A DNA stretch of 64,000 bases, from NCBI GenBank assembly GCA_022113835.1, contig JAILWY010000018.1:12563501-12627500 (forward strand), written 5' to 3'. This document shows, one piece after another, positions 1 through 11,400 of the stretch. The notes below the pieces were generated by a model, which saw only the letters and a program-made list of their open reading frames with translations, was not told the DNA's origin and made no database searches. The stretch is from Atopsyche davidsoni. Taxonomy: Eukaryota; Arthropoda; Insecta; Trichoptera; Hydrobiosidae. Within the stretch, counting starts at the first letter, position 1. Each line of letters starts with the position of its first letter. The position numbers were made by a program, and so were the translations under genes.

Positions 1-1517
1 TAGTTTTTCCTTGAAAAAAATTAAATGCGAAGTTATTTTTTAGCGGACATGCTTTTCCTTATAAGTAATGTAACATCTTATATTTGGTTGATTCAGTTTT
101 TCATTGACTTTCCATTTTCTCTACAGGTATTTTAATATTAATATTTTAAACATACAAGAATAAATATCATTTTTTGCTATTCTAACTCCACAATAGTATC
201 TTTACTTTTTTTAACATACTAACATGTGATAATTTACTTGATCATAAACGTTGCGTAAAGTTTTGCTTATGCTTATCTACCGTTGATGGGAAAAATCGAC
301 TGAATCATAAACTTTTATTTCTAAGTATATTATTATTGCAGTACTATTTAAGGACACAGTGATTGGCAATTTACCATAGTTTCTTCATAAATTAAAAAGT
401 AAGGAACTTTTTAGTAAAGAATTTGTTTTTAATGCGACTATCTTATTTCAAAACTAATCGAAACTGGTCGTATATAAAATAAACTATATTATCACATTTA
501 ACATTTCTTATAGAAGTCACATAAAGTACTCTTTATTACAAATATTAAATCCAATTTTCGTTTATGACTTAATAGACTTTTCCAATAGGCTTGCTGAAGA
601 TTAGTTTCTAGTAATGCAGGTACGTAAAACGATGTTATAAATAAAACTATGACTAGTAAATAGGAGAAATTTTAACAATAGTTTTCAACCGAGACAAACA
701 CAAGTGGTAACTTTACAATTACGTTTTTAAGTAATAGTGCTAGCCTCTAGGTACAAGCATGTTTTATTACTTTGTGTTGTAATTATAATAATAAATTCTG
801 TAATATAACTTTATTTTTCTTATTCATATATAATTATTCCAACAACATATCAATTTTTGCTATACATTACCTAATTGATTTTTAATACATACATGTTTGA
901 TAATAGATGCAGTAACTATGCATTTATTTGAAGAAGGCAAAGTTTAAAGCCTATTTTTGGTAAGCCTTAGCTATTATTTTTTTTATTGACATGTCGAAAT
1001 ATTTCATTTATATTATGAGGTTAATTGAAGGTTGTTTGACATGAGTTAAGAATGCTTATTATAATCCATCAATATTTAATGTAAGGATTTATATAACTAA
1101 AAATCCATGCAAGCTTTACTGGTATGACTGTATTGATCCGTATACCCTTTTCTTAATACTGTAAAAAAAAAAAACTTATTTTTTAAATCCTATGATAATT
1201 AATATGATTTGATTTGAGTAATATTATTTAATAACCTTTCTGATTCAATGGCTAACATGAAATATATATTTTAAAGAAATATCCTAACAAAACTATGCAC
1301 ATCGATATTCGTGATTGAATAAATTATAAGAATCTAAATCTCTTTACGGACGGTTTAAAAAAAGTAAACAAAAATATTTTTTTCTCGTAGAAATATATTT
1401 TACTGATAACTAAGAACATTTAACGTGTTCGTAGGTTTTGGCAGCCGTTGTCATTGAATTTCCTCCGTTCTCAGATGTTATGGTGCGTTACATTTTAATT
1501 TTCTGGCGTTTTGGTTT

Positions 1518-1567
1518 GGAATCCCTGAAGATGGTCCAAGCACCAGGACCGAATCGTCGGAAGATTC
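1518..1567 (+). ncRNA. hammerhead-ribozyme-like sequence, probably a retroelement relic
   Basis: Visible structure: CTGAAGA at 1525-1531 matches the hammerhead CUGANGA box. It is followed by stem II, GGTCC (1533-1537) paired with GGACC (1546-1550) around an 8-nt loop. GAAT (1551-1554) replaces the expected GAAA, and CGTC (1555-1558) would give a very short stem III and the UC cleavage site. Flanking bases 1519-1524 pair with 1559-1561 and 1565-1567 around a 3-nt bulge, as expected for a type I hammerhead with a stem I bulge. Known: Penelope-like retroelements and related repeats carry such minimal hammerheads. The A-to-T change at the last base of GAAA would break the A15.1-U16.1 pair and probably inactivates this copy. 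Chance resemblance is not excluded. Confidence 0.45.
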
Positions 1568-1994
1568 AAAATATAGCTCAGCACAACATCCAGGATCGAA
1601 GAAAATCTAATATCTGTGAATCTATCATAAAATTTTGTAATGTAAATATCATTGATGCAATTTTGATGCATTATTTTGATTAAGTTATTTTTTTATACAA
1701 GATAAACGATGATTGTCTTATGAATGTCACTTAAGATATATATTAATACAATAAAAACTGTTTTTTTATTTGAAATGAATTACACAAAAAATAGAACTTG
1801 ATAATATGACGTTATAAAATATTTATTTGATGCTTATTTTTCTATTTAAAGAATAAGAATAGTAATTGCTAGCTGATGTTGAATTTCTATCATACTATAA
1901 ATATTATTCCATGTTGCTCAGTACATTTACAATTAGAGTAATTTTAAAAATAATTTATTAAAATAAAGAGAAGTATTGCTGTCAAATCTGACTT

Positions 1995-2053
1995 TTTATT
2001 TCAAATGCATGAAAGGTTTTGTATTATTACATAATATTTCTTCATTATTTATT
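1995..2053 (-). promoter_or_regulatory. polyadenylation signals of TBC1D30
   Basis: On the minus strand AATAAA occurs at 2053-2048 and again at 2000-1995, about 36 and 89 nt after the predicted stop codon at 2089. Either could end the transcript. The region between is T-rich or A-rich on either strand, so sequence alone cannot decide between them. Confidence 0.5.
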
Positions 2054-2088
2054 ATATATCAACAATTGTTTTATAATTTACTAACACG

Positions 2089-2403
2089 TTACTTCGAGGG
2101 GGACTTCTGCGGGTCCCTGTACAGGCCCAGTCGCAGCCCGAGCTCCCTGGGCGGGCGCGAGGAGGTCCTCGACGGGAAGGGGCTGTACAGCTTGTCCGGG
2201 CTCCTGAAGGGTTGGCCTCTGTCGTGTGAGGCAGTGGGGCTCGTCGGGGTCTTCAAGGAGCTGATGCAAACGGAGTCGCTGTCACTAATTCCACCGTGCG
2301 TGCAGGACATCTCTTCAGACGTCAACCTAAATCTGTCGAGTTCTAGAGAAAGATCTCTTTGTGAAATTCCGGTGGAATCTTTTCCCATCGAATATGTAGT
2401 AGC
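2089..2403 (-). CDS. TBC1D30: TBC1D30 exon 13 (C-terminus)
   Basis: Final coding exon, residues about 1632-1735, starting after an AG at 2405-2404 and ending in a stop at 2089. It is phase 0 with the exon 12 donor. It encodes a Ser/Pro-rich tail with KLYSPFPS and GLRLGLYRDP, which resembles the SPFPS...NLGLYG tail of human TBC1D30. That match is the reason to prefer splicing over reading exon 12 through to its own stop at 2467. Confidence 0.8.
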   Translation of the reverse strand, partial: ATTYSMGKDSTGISQRDLSLELDRFRLTSEEMSCTHGGISDSDSVCISSLKTPTSPTASHDRGQPFRSPDKLYSPFPSRTSSRPPRELGLRLGLYRDPQKSPSK

Positions 2404-5400
2404 CTATAATCAAATTAAAAAAAAACGTTACATTGAATAGATATTCACAATAATTTTTTTCTAAATCTAGTTATTTATGTCTGTTAGACAATAGTAATAA
2501 TCTGAATTATTAATGGTTGAAATTACCTTTGGACTGATAGGTGTGGAAACCTGGTCCAATGAAGTAAGTTGGCAGAGTGTATCACTGGAATTAAACGTTC
2601 CTGGCTTAGATGAAGGCTGTTCATCAACTGACGGGTCAAAAGAGAAGCTCATCGACGAGGACACAACGCACATGTCACTCGACTGACTAGTTTCGTGTTT
2701 TAAACCCTCTAATTTGGATAGGTTGTCCAAGGGAGAGCTTTCGCCGAGTCTCGGGAAGGTGTCAGTCACCTTGGACAGAGGTGAATCACTAAATTTTCTA
2801 ACATTCTTGAAAGAATTGTCAATGTAACCGGAAACATCACTCGATTTGTAGGTAAACTTGTAAGGAGATGATAGATTGAAAGAGTCACTAACGCTATTAT
2901 TGTTTTCTACTCTCCACGATTCGTTAAAATCTTGAGTGCTATATTCTAATAATTCACCTAAAGGTTCACTGATGGCTGTCAAGGTAGAATCTTTATCTGG
3001 AGACTCCGTCTTGTTATTATCAAAAGGTTTTAAATTGAGTTTAACTTCAGTATTCTTCTCATGATTGAATTCCGATTCAACTTCGGAATCGATTCTCGAG
3101 GGACCTTTATCTTGATCCAGAGATTTTTCTTTTAGCGAGTTGTAGTTTAAAGTTTTTGATTCGATATAATCTGATATGAGACTTTGCCTTAAAGGCTTCG
3201 ATGGACTCATTTCATCTTTGTAGATATCTGAAGAAATTCTTTGATTAACAGTAAATCCCTTATTTTCCCATCCAAACATATCAGTTTTATTTTCTTGTGT
3301 ATCAGAACTTCCTTCAGCTAAATTTTGTGGAGAGTGAGGTTTGGTTTGTTTTAAAGACAGTGCTGTTTCATTTGAATTGTGATAAGGTATTGGACTTACC
3401 ATGTAGTAATCTTTTCGAGGGTGAGAGGTAAATGCGGTATCGTCCTTTTCCGTTTCTTTGTAAAGCGTTGTGCTTGGAGACGGGAGATTATTATCGATTT
3501 TATGTCTTTTCTTCAGTTCTAAAGTAAAGTCTGTCGGAGGTTTTGCTATAAAAGTATCGATTTTCCTAGTTATATTATCATCTAGACTAGAAGATCTTGG
3601 TGATGCGAGACACTTTCTAATTCTGTTATCTCTAGAAAATACAATCTTGTCACACGTTTGCTCGTTTATTACTTCGAGAGAACCCTCTTCCTGAAAGGAA
3701 TTATTAAAACTAGTCTTATTGACTTGATTTATAAGTATCCTATGCAGGATCTTTGAATTTTCTTGAATAATTTTTAAAGCTCGTTCGCTGTTCCTCCTCC
3801 CGGATTGTTGACGTATAGCTTCAATTTCTTCATCTAATATTGAAAAAGATCTCTTTAGCTCTGTAGGTAACTCTTCGCTTTTTGTTTTTTCTAGTATATT
3901 CAATCTTACATGCTCTGAACTCTTTTCTGACGCTTCTTTGTCTTTGATTGAGTCGGCAAAGTTATAAGTGTCTGTTGGAGTTTTCAGATTGAATAATAGA
4001 TGTTTATTTGCAGACGTTGGGCTTTCGGTTGGAAAAATAGATTTCGGTTCAACTGAAGCCACCGACGATACCTTTGTATCTTTGAATACATATTTTAATT
4101 CCTCTGGAGAACTGACGATTTCAACTTTTTTTTTAATCCTGACTGCACAGCATACGTCGTCATCGATTTCAAGATCTAGGGAATTGTCTTGTTTTTCATA
4201 GGATGGTTCTTCAACATCTGTCTTGTATTGATTGGGAACAGTCTTTGTTTTATTTATGTCTGGTAAATTGAATGATAAAAACTCAGATTTTTTTGAATTG
4301 TAAGGAATCGAGACTTTTTTTGCTCTACCTATAAATCTGTCATCTTCTTCATCAGAACTTAAATACGATCCACATTTTCTAGCTCCGAAGAATTCAGGAC
4401 TATGCTCAAAGTATTTATCTATTGTCAGAACCAAAGGTTTCTCATCTTCACTCATTTCACTTGCTGCATCAGAATCGATCCTACAAGGGCTTTTATAACT
4501 TAAAAATGATATTCTGTCTTCAATAAAACCTGGTGTTGGCTTTAAAATCGGACTCACGGAGCTGATAGAGCTACTCAAAGATCTATCGCAACTTGAAGAC
4601 CTGAAATCATTCAATGTAAATGGTTTGATGACGTTGTCCTCTGATATATCAGTAGGTTTTTTAAGATCATCATTTCTATCTGTTTCACTTTCTGTTATGG
4701 AAAGCTCTTGGTAATGATCTGTATCAGTTAGAGCAGGTTGACTTTCACTTTTAGGTTCTTCGATTTCCTCATGTAACATTTCAGTCGATTCCCATTCTTG
4801 TTTTAATGAGAAATCTGCTTTTCTAAACTCTTCAAGATAATTTCTCAAAGGCTCCCCACGGTTTGAATCTACAAACTCCTCAAATATATCCTCTTCATTC
4901 GGTTTTTCATCTTCTTCAGTTGTGTAATCATTTTTGATATCTAATGTTTCTTCAACATTATTAACTGCTTCCTCATCTTCAGTTGTGTAATTATTTTTGA
5001 CTTCTATTGCTTCATCCACATTATTGATTATTTCTTCTTCCTCAGTCGTGTAGTTTTGTTCATCTTTATAATCTGTATTATCAGGAAATATTTCTTCTTC
5101 AGTGGTATAGTGTTTGTCTTCCAATAATTCCACATCATCACTCTCGGTCTTGATAATGATATCATTTTCTTCAGGTAAAACACAAACAAGTCCTCTTTCG
5201 TTTTCGATATTATTAGTTCTATCTAATAATTCTTCGAATTCCTGCACGTAACTTCCAAATTCTGTCACACTTGGAATAATTGAAGCTTCGTTTTCATCTA
5301 GCCCCGTTTTATCCACTTCTTCTTTAATGTCATTAACGGGATTGTCCACTAGACATGTTACATTCTCACTTAAGCTAGCCGGCTCAGAATCAAAATCACT

Positions 5401-8400
5401 CATTCTGTTGGGCTCATCACATAAACTGGTGGAAGAACTCGATTCAGAACATTCACTATAAGAAGAAGATTCACTTTTTCTGCGACTTCTCATTGAAGTT
5501 TGTAAAATTTCATTAATCTCTGTCTCCGATACTTGTTTGCCATCTTCTTCATCAACTTCTTCCGTGTCTTCTCCTTCTTCAGACTGCACTTGCTTGACAT
5601 CTTTCCATTTGATCGAATCTCGCCTGCTGATTGACTTACGGGTATTTTCGTCCTTCCAGTGAAGCGTTTCATTTTTGGATGGTGTTGTAGTTTTGGTAGA
5701 AGATTTTGGCGTCTTGGGTGTACGTACAGGTGGAACCGCTCCTTGGGGAGGTCCGAGACGTCGACCTCTCGCACTGACGATGGCATTTTTACCAAGCAAC
5801 AGGTGGTTCATGGATATTGGACCCGAGCTACTTGAACTTCCGACTGAAATCAAAAGAAAATCGATTGTTATATTGAAGAATGTAAAGATAGGCTGAATAT
5901 TCATGTTGAGTCTGTGCTCACCGTGGGGTTGCCTGGCACAAGCAGCCGCGAGGATGATATGCGCTTGGCGTTGTCTTTCCCGGAGTCGAGCGTATTGTTG
6001 TTTGAGTGCCGATATGTCAAGAGCCAATCTCTCTCGATCAGGATGTCCAAACACTCCTGCAGCCACCAATGCACCGCGGCCACGTCCACCTGACTGATAA
6101 ATTAAAACCATAATATTATTTAATACATATTAGCACACGGGGTTTTGAATTTGTGGGAATATAACAAAATATAAATTTAGAAGCGATTATATACATGTAT
6201 TTTTATTAAAGGTATTTAATCTTACTTGAAATCCATAAGCAGCTGTGATTGCTAATTTATCTCCCTCGTCACTAGAATCGGTTTCATCCTCGGAGTAAAA
6301 TAATCTGAGACCTTTTTTTGCAGCTGATTGAACCTGAAATGCAAATATTTTTTTAAACAATAATCAACACTAAAAACAAATTATTTTTTTTTATTTAAAT
6401 ATATATTTAAATATTTCTTACTGAATGTGCCCAGGGAGTGATGTTATATCTGTGCTTGTCTCTGAGCCGTTGCAGTTCAGGTACAGGTCCCAGCTTGGCA
6501 GCCCGCACAAGGAGTTCTTCTGAGCGAGCCGGGCTTGCCTCCAAGGTCTCCCGCGCCAGCTCCCCCATCACCGAGTAGAACTCATCAGCAGAGTCCACCC
6601 GCAGTATGCGTCTGAAAGATGGCTCATGTTTAATTCAAGCGGCTATTGGCAGTTAGCTACTACATGTGCGGCATTGTTAAGTTACTGCGTGGTCACATTA
6701 TGTGTAACTTCTGGATCGATGGTGAATATTTTCAGCGAAAGAAAATAATACCATACAAGATTGGCAGCATCTGTACAAGGCAATGCGGTGTTGTTATTCT
6801 ACCACACCGAAGTGTTTTTGCAGAACGCGAACTTATCAAAACGATATTTAACGCGTATTTATCTTTTAATTGGTGGTTTAGATATTTTTTTATAAATACT
6901 AAATAACATACTCTTGGAGTGTATCCCAGATTGCCAATGCAGTAGTTAAAAGGATTTCGTCTCCTTCGAGGAACGTGAGATCCCACACCCGCAGGACGGT
7001 GGCCCGCGGCAGGCAGTTGCAGAACAAGGTGAGGAACCATTGCATTGTAAACACATTTGTGAGAGGTGGCTCAAAGCAGCTTCCTGGAAAGAAAGCATTT
7101 TTTTCTAATTTTAAGGGTTAAAAAGCATTTAGTTGAGAGTGCAAGGCGTTGATAGATTTTTCACTCTGCTGTATATAACGAGAGCGATGAGAGCGGGAAT
7201 ATGAAGATCAGCGATAGCAAAAGAAGCAGCAAAAGCAGCCTTGCCGTCGGAGTTTATGCTCTATAATATATAAAATATAGCAACAGACACAATCTATAAG
7301 ATTGTGTCTATTGCTATATTTTGGATACTGCTCATCATGGTGAAGTTAAATTTTAATTAAATATATGTTAAAAATATTTTTTGAAGTCATCTTTTGCTGC
7401 TAAGTCTGTGTTAAGACACAATTAAGTTAGTTTGACCAATGCTCCTATTATGAAACATAATTGTGAGTTGTAAGCGCATATTATTAGAGTAACGATGCTT
7501 TAGATATGTGTGATTACTTTTGCGATAACAGAGGTATCCGACTCACAGTTGAAAGTCTTATTGACAAATTTAATTGACCAAGTAACTAAGAGAGCTATGA
7601 GCAAAGTTTATTAGTAAATACTGTCTTTTTTGTGAGTTCCGTCATGAAGCAAAATCACCTACAACAATTTTTTAAAAAACTTTTTGTCATTTGAACACTC
7701 ATTTTTTTATAAATGTAAAATATAAAAGCAGTTTATAGTAAAAGTATTCTCATTTAATATTTGGATTGAGATAAAAAGGTATTTACCATCACCGGTTCCC
7801 TTTTGAAGCTTGTCAAGGTGGTTGGAGAGTCGCGGAAGACGGAGGTGAAGAAGGTCTCTGAAGACGGCCATGTCCACAGACAGCCCCCGGAGGTTATTAG
7901 CAAAGTAACCCTCAGGTAAAACGGCTTCTATCAGGTAAATCATCACCTGGAATTTGTTCAAGACATTTGTCGTGAAAGGGTGTAATCATACGAAGGTATA
8001 TCAAGATTCCTTAGTTTATTCATCTTCTAGTTTATAAATTACTTTACATCTCTTGGTAACCTATTTATCTTTACTTTCTATGATATATATATATAAAGTA
8101 TTACAAATAAAGTATTATGAAGCTTATAATTAATAAACGATTTATTGAAATCAATACAATATATTTTTATTTTCAATAAATTATAAACAATAAATCATGA
8201 TGTAAAAAACAATGATAATATTTATTTTGAATGTTGTGAAGTAGAATCGCAAGGAATAAGAAACCACCAGAAAGAATATCGCTTCATATTACCTTCAAAG
8301 AATCACTTTCGGACCGGTCCATGACTTCTAGAATGAGGGCAGCGAGCATGTTGAAGCCCTGGCAGTAGCCGACTCCCTTATTCCACCTGAAACACACCAA

Positions 8401-11400
8401 CAAATGAATTATCCATAAATCAATTTTATTAGAAAAACCCTTCACGTATTTTTAAAATATTGCTTTTTTAAGATGTTTAAGACAAATATCATAATATATT
8501 GATTAAATACAGTATACCTACGAACGGTTTGTTTTTATTAACAGCGACTTTACTAACAATAAAAAAAACCTCCCATACGTTTTTTAAAATGCTTCTTGCT
8601 TTTTTATCGTTCAAAATAATTTGATGAAATGTAGTGAATCCTCACGCTGCTTCTCGACAATGCTTTGCTTCTTGCTTGTTTCTATTTACTTGCTGCTATG
8701 ATGTAGGTCACGAATACACGATGGTTACATTCCAAAAGATAGCACACGATTCGCGCAACTTGCGGCTTACGAGCGAGTTCTGTCCCGAGATGTTGCTCGA
8801 TGTTTTGCTCTGCACACGTAACTCGCGGTTTTATGGTTGAAAAACGTTCACATACACACAATTTTGATACTGGGTAAACCCATCCGTAAAATCATTATTA
8901 TTGGAATATTTTATGTGTGGAGTAGAAGTGATTTTTTGTGAAATATATTTTTAAAAAATTGTGTCAATCCAAGTTGTTCTTATTTTTTGAAGCCACTAGT
9001 TTTACCAAAAAAATATAATAATATAATCTTACCAAGTACTTTCAGTAAAAAACTTACTTTAATAAACACTAAAATTGAAAAATATAATAGATCCCAAGCA
9101 AAATCTTTTAAATTCATCTTTTGAAAATCTTGCTATATTTTATTTGGAAATCGAAAATTGTACATCAAATTCCACATCCATATCTAATCTATAGTCTCTC
9201 AGCACGAGTTTGTAGCTCTGGGATAAGGTTTTCAGGGTTGTGAAATAAGTAATAGAAAGGTTTATTACCTGGCATAGGCCAGCAGGACTCTCTTCAGCAC
9301 GGCCTGGTTCTCTCTCCCCTCCGAGCCGCAGAACAAGGAGCATCCCGTGCGATGGAGGTCCTAAAATAATATTATTTGTGCTTAGTACACCTTATTTGAA
9401 AATGTTTTCAAGACACCTATATTATCTCAAGCGCTTTAATGCCTTGAATATTAGCACTGCATAAAACAGAATTCTTAATTAATTAAGAAAGTTTATGGTC
9501 CTTATAAGGACGGAAAACAAATAAAGTTAAGGTATCAAGTAGGTACTTGATACCATAACTTTGAAAATATATATCATCGCTCTGAATATAATTATTATGT
9601 GCTTAAACAGTAGCAGATGTACTCATAAGATTTTTGTTAAGAATATGTGAAGAAAAACTATAAAAGCTCGCTTGTTAATAAAAATATTATCAATAATATG
9701 TGTATTCTTCACAAAAATTTTTTGGACTTTAATAATACAATAATGCTTGCAGATTTCGTAACTATATATTCATGCAACGGCAAGGATGTAAAATTGTATG
9801 GAAACCTTGACCTAAAATCAGCTGCAGCCTTGTATGTATTGAACATTTTTGAGTAACCACCCAAATAGAAAATAATGAACAAGACTCAATATTATTGTCA
9901 ACATTAACTATATGGGTGCATTTATTAAAAAAATGGATATAAATCGCAGGTAAGGTGTGTGAATCTAAAGACTTTGACTGAATTCCATATTTTATTATTT
10001 TTCATATTTGTTTGTATTAGAGTAAATATTTCAATCAATTGCAAAAAAACAGCTCATGCATCATTTAAATTCTATAATTATCTCTAAAAAAGATTAGTAT
10101 AGAATTTAAAAGATCATCTAAGTATGTAACTAGTAGACGTACTCGATTTTTTTATGTAGGGATATAATAGTTTTATTTTAAATATTTTATAATTTATTAT
10201 TTAACAAAATAAATATTTCTTAGAAATCTTGAATGCGCGTGTACATTATATTATTCATTATGATAAATTTTGTAATATCTGAAAAATAAAATTCGCTTTG
10301 GTAATCTCTTTGTATGTTCTGAGTTGTTTCTTGTTAATAATGTATCTTTGTCTTTTGTTAAAATGAACACGTTGTAAAACTTTGTGACAGTAAATTTATC
10401 ATTCTATCTGAAGTGTTTATAGATTATTGATTTTAGGTCGGTACTCGATAATAGGTTATTTATGTGATTTTTGTGAATGAACATTAAATATATATTTAAT
10501 AAACTCGGTGTCGTAAGCATATAAGATGACATTATGGAGTAGTATTGAATCAGGTTTATTAAGAAAATAAAAGCAACAAGTAAAAAGAAAACGAAGAAAA
10601 TGTGATGCTTACTTGTTTTGGACATGGGTTATATTAATTATTGTAACTGACCTTCACGATTTGCACTCCGAGCTCCGTATCGTCTGGGTTGGTCCACTCG
10701 CTGAAGCAGTTCTTCTCCGCCTTGGTCCAGTCCACTCCCTTCACCTTCAGATGTTGTTCTGCAAGAGTCAGCCAAAGCTGCGAAAAAACCCAATAAAGAT
10801 AAAATTTAAATTGAATGCTAATATTAAATTTTCTACAACCATATGTAAATTTATCCTATCATTAATGTTTGACAATTAACAAAAGTAAAGTAAAATTCTT
10901 AAGAGATAATGCATGCGTGTCGATAGAGTAAGCACGAGCGTCCCGTTTCAGAAAATACAAGTCATTTAATTGTATTATAATAAAGTTAAGCTTTATAAAT
11001 TTATTGCCGCCGTTGAAAAACAAGATTGTTCGTAATAATAAATTTTACAGGGCACGGCTGAGATGTTTTTTTAGATCCGATCTTGAAGTGTTTGTGAAAA
11101 CAAAGTCTCGGCAATCGATAAACTCAATATTGTTTGGTCGATGTCCCTGCCAATTAGCCTTTGTCAAAATCTTGATATTTTCCTTTGTTGCCAATTCGTG
11201 AAAACAAAATCTTAATTGGAGAGAACGCAACGCGTTTGTAAAAGTATAAATATAAATATCAATCAGAAATAAAAATTCTAAAAAATTAAATACTCTTTTT
11301 ATAATTCGAACCTTTTTTTTTTTTTTTTTTTTTCTTTACATAATTGTATACTTCAAGATTTAAGGTATTTGTTTTCGTAATTTATAAAAAGATTAAATTA

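Larger units (their letters stand above)
1..2088. other. AT-rich intergenic DNA downstream of TBC1D30
   Basis: This stretch lies beyond the 3' end of the minus-strand TBC1D30 gene. I see no convincing exon. The only reading frame of note, about 1438-1683 on the plus strand, has no recognisable domain and no ATG at its start. That same stretch is less AT-rich than its surroundings and contains the hammerhead-like sequence listed separately, so I read it as a decayed repeat rather than a gene. Confidence 0.6.
7084..8292 (-). other. TBC1D30 introns 7 and 6 flanking exon 7
   Basis: Two introns, 7084-7786 and 7947-8292, surround exon 7. The first holds a near-perfect short hairpin (7272-7322) and no coding-like sequence. 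The second is plain AT-rich sequence in which I see nothing. Confidence 0.7.

Noticed and set aside
1438..1683. Plus-strand 81-codon frame
   Set aside because: It does not start with ATG, shows no domain and overlaps the hammerhead-like repeat sequence.
2467..2526. Continuation of TBC1D30 exon 12 to a stop at 2467
   Set aside because: A consensus donor at 2526 in phase with the family-like exon 2403-2089 explains the C-terminus better. The read-through remains a possible minor isoform.
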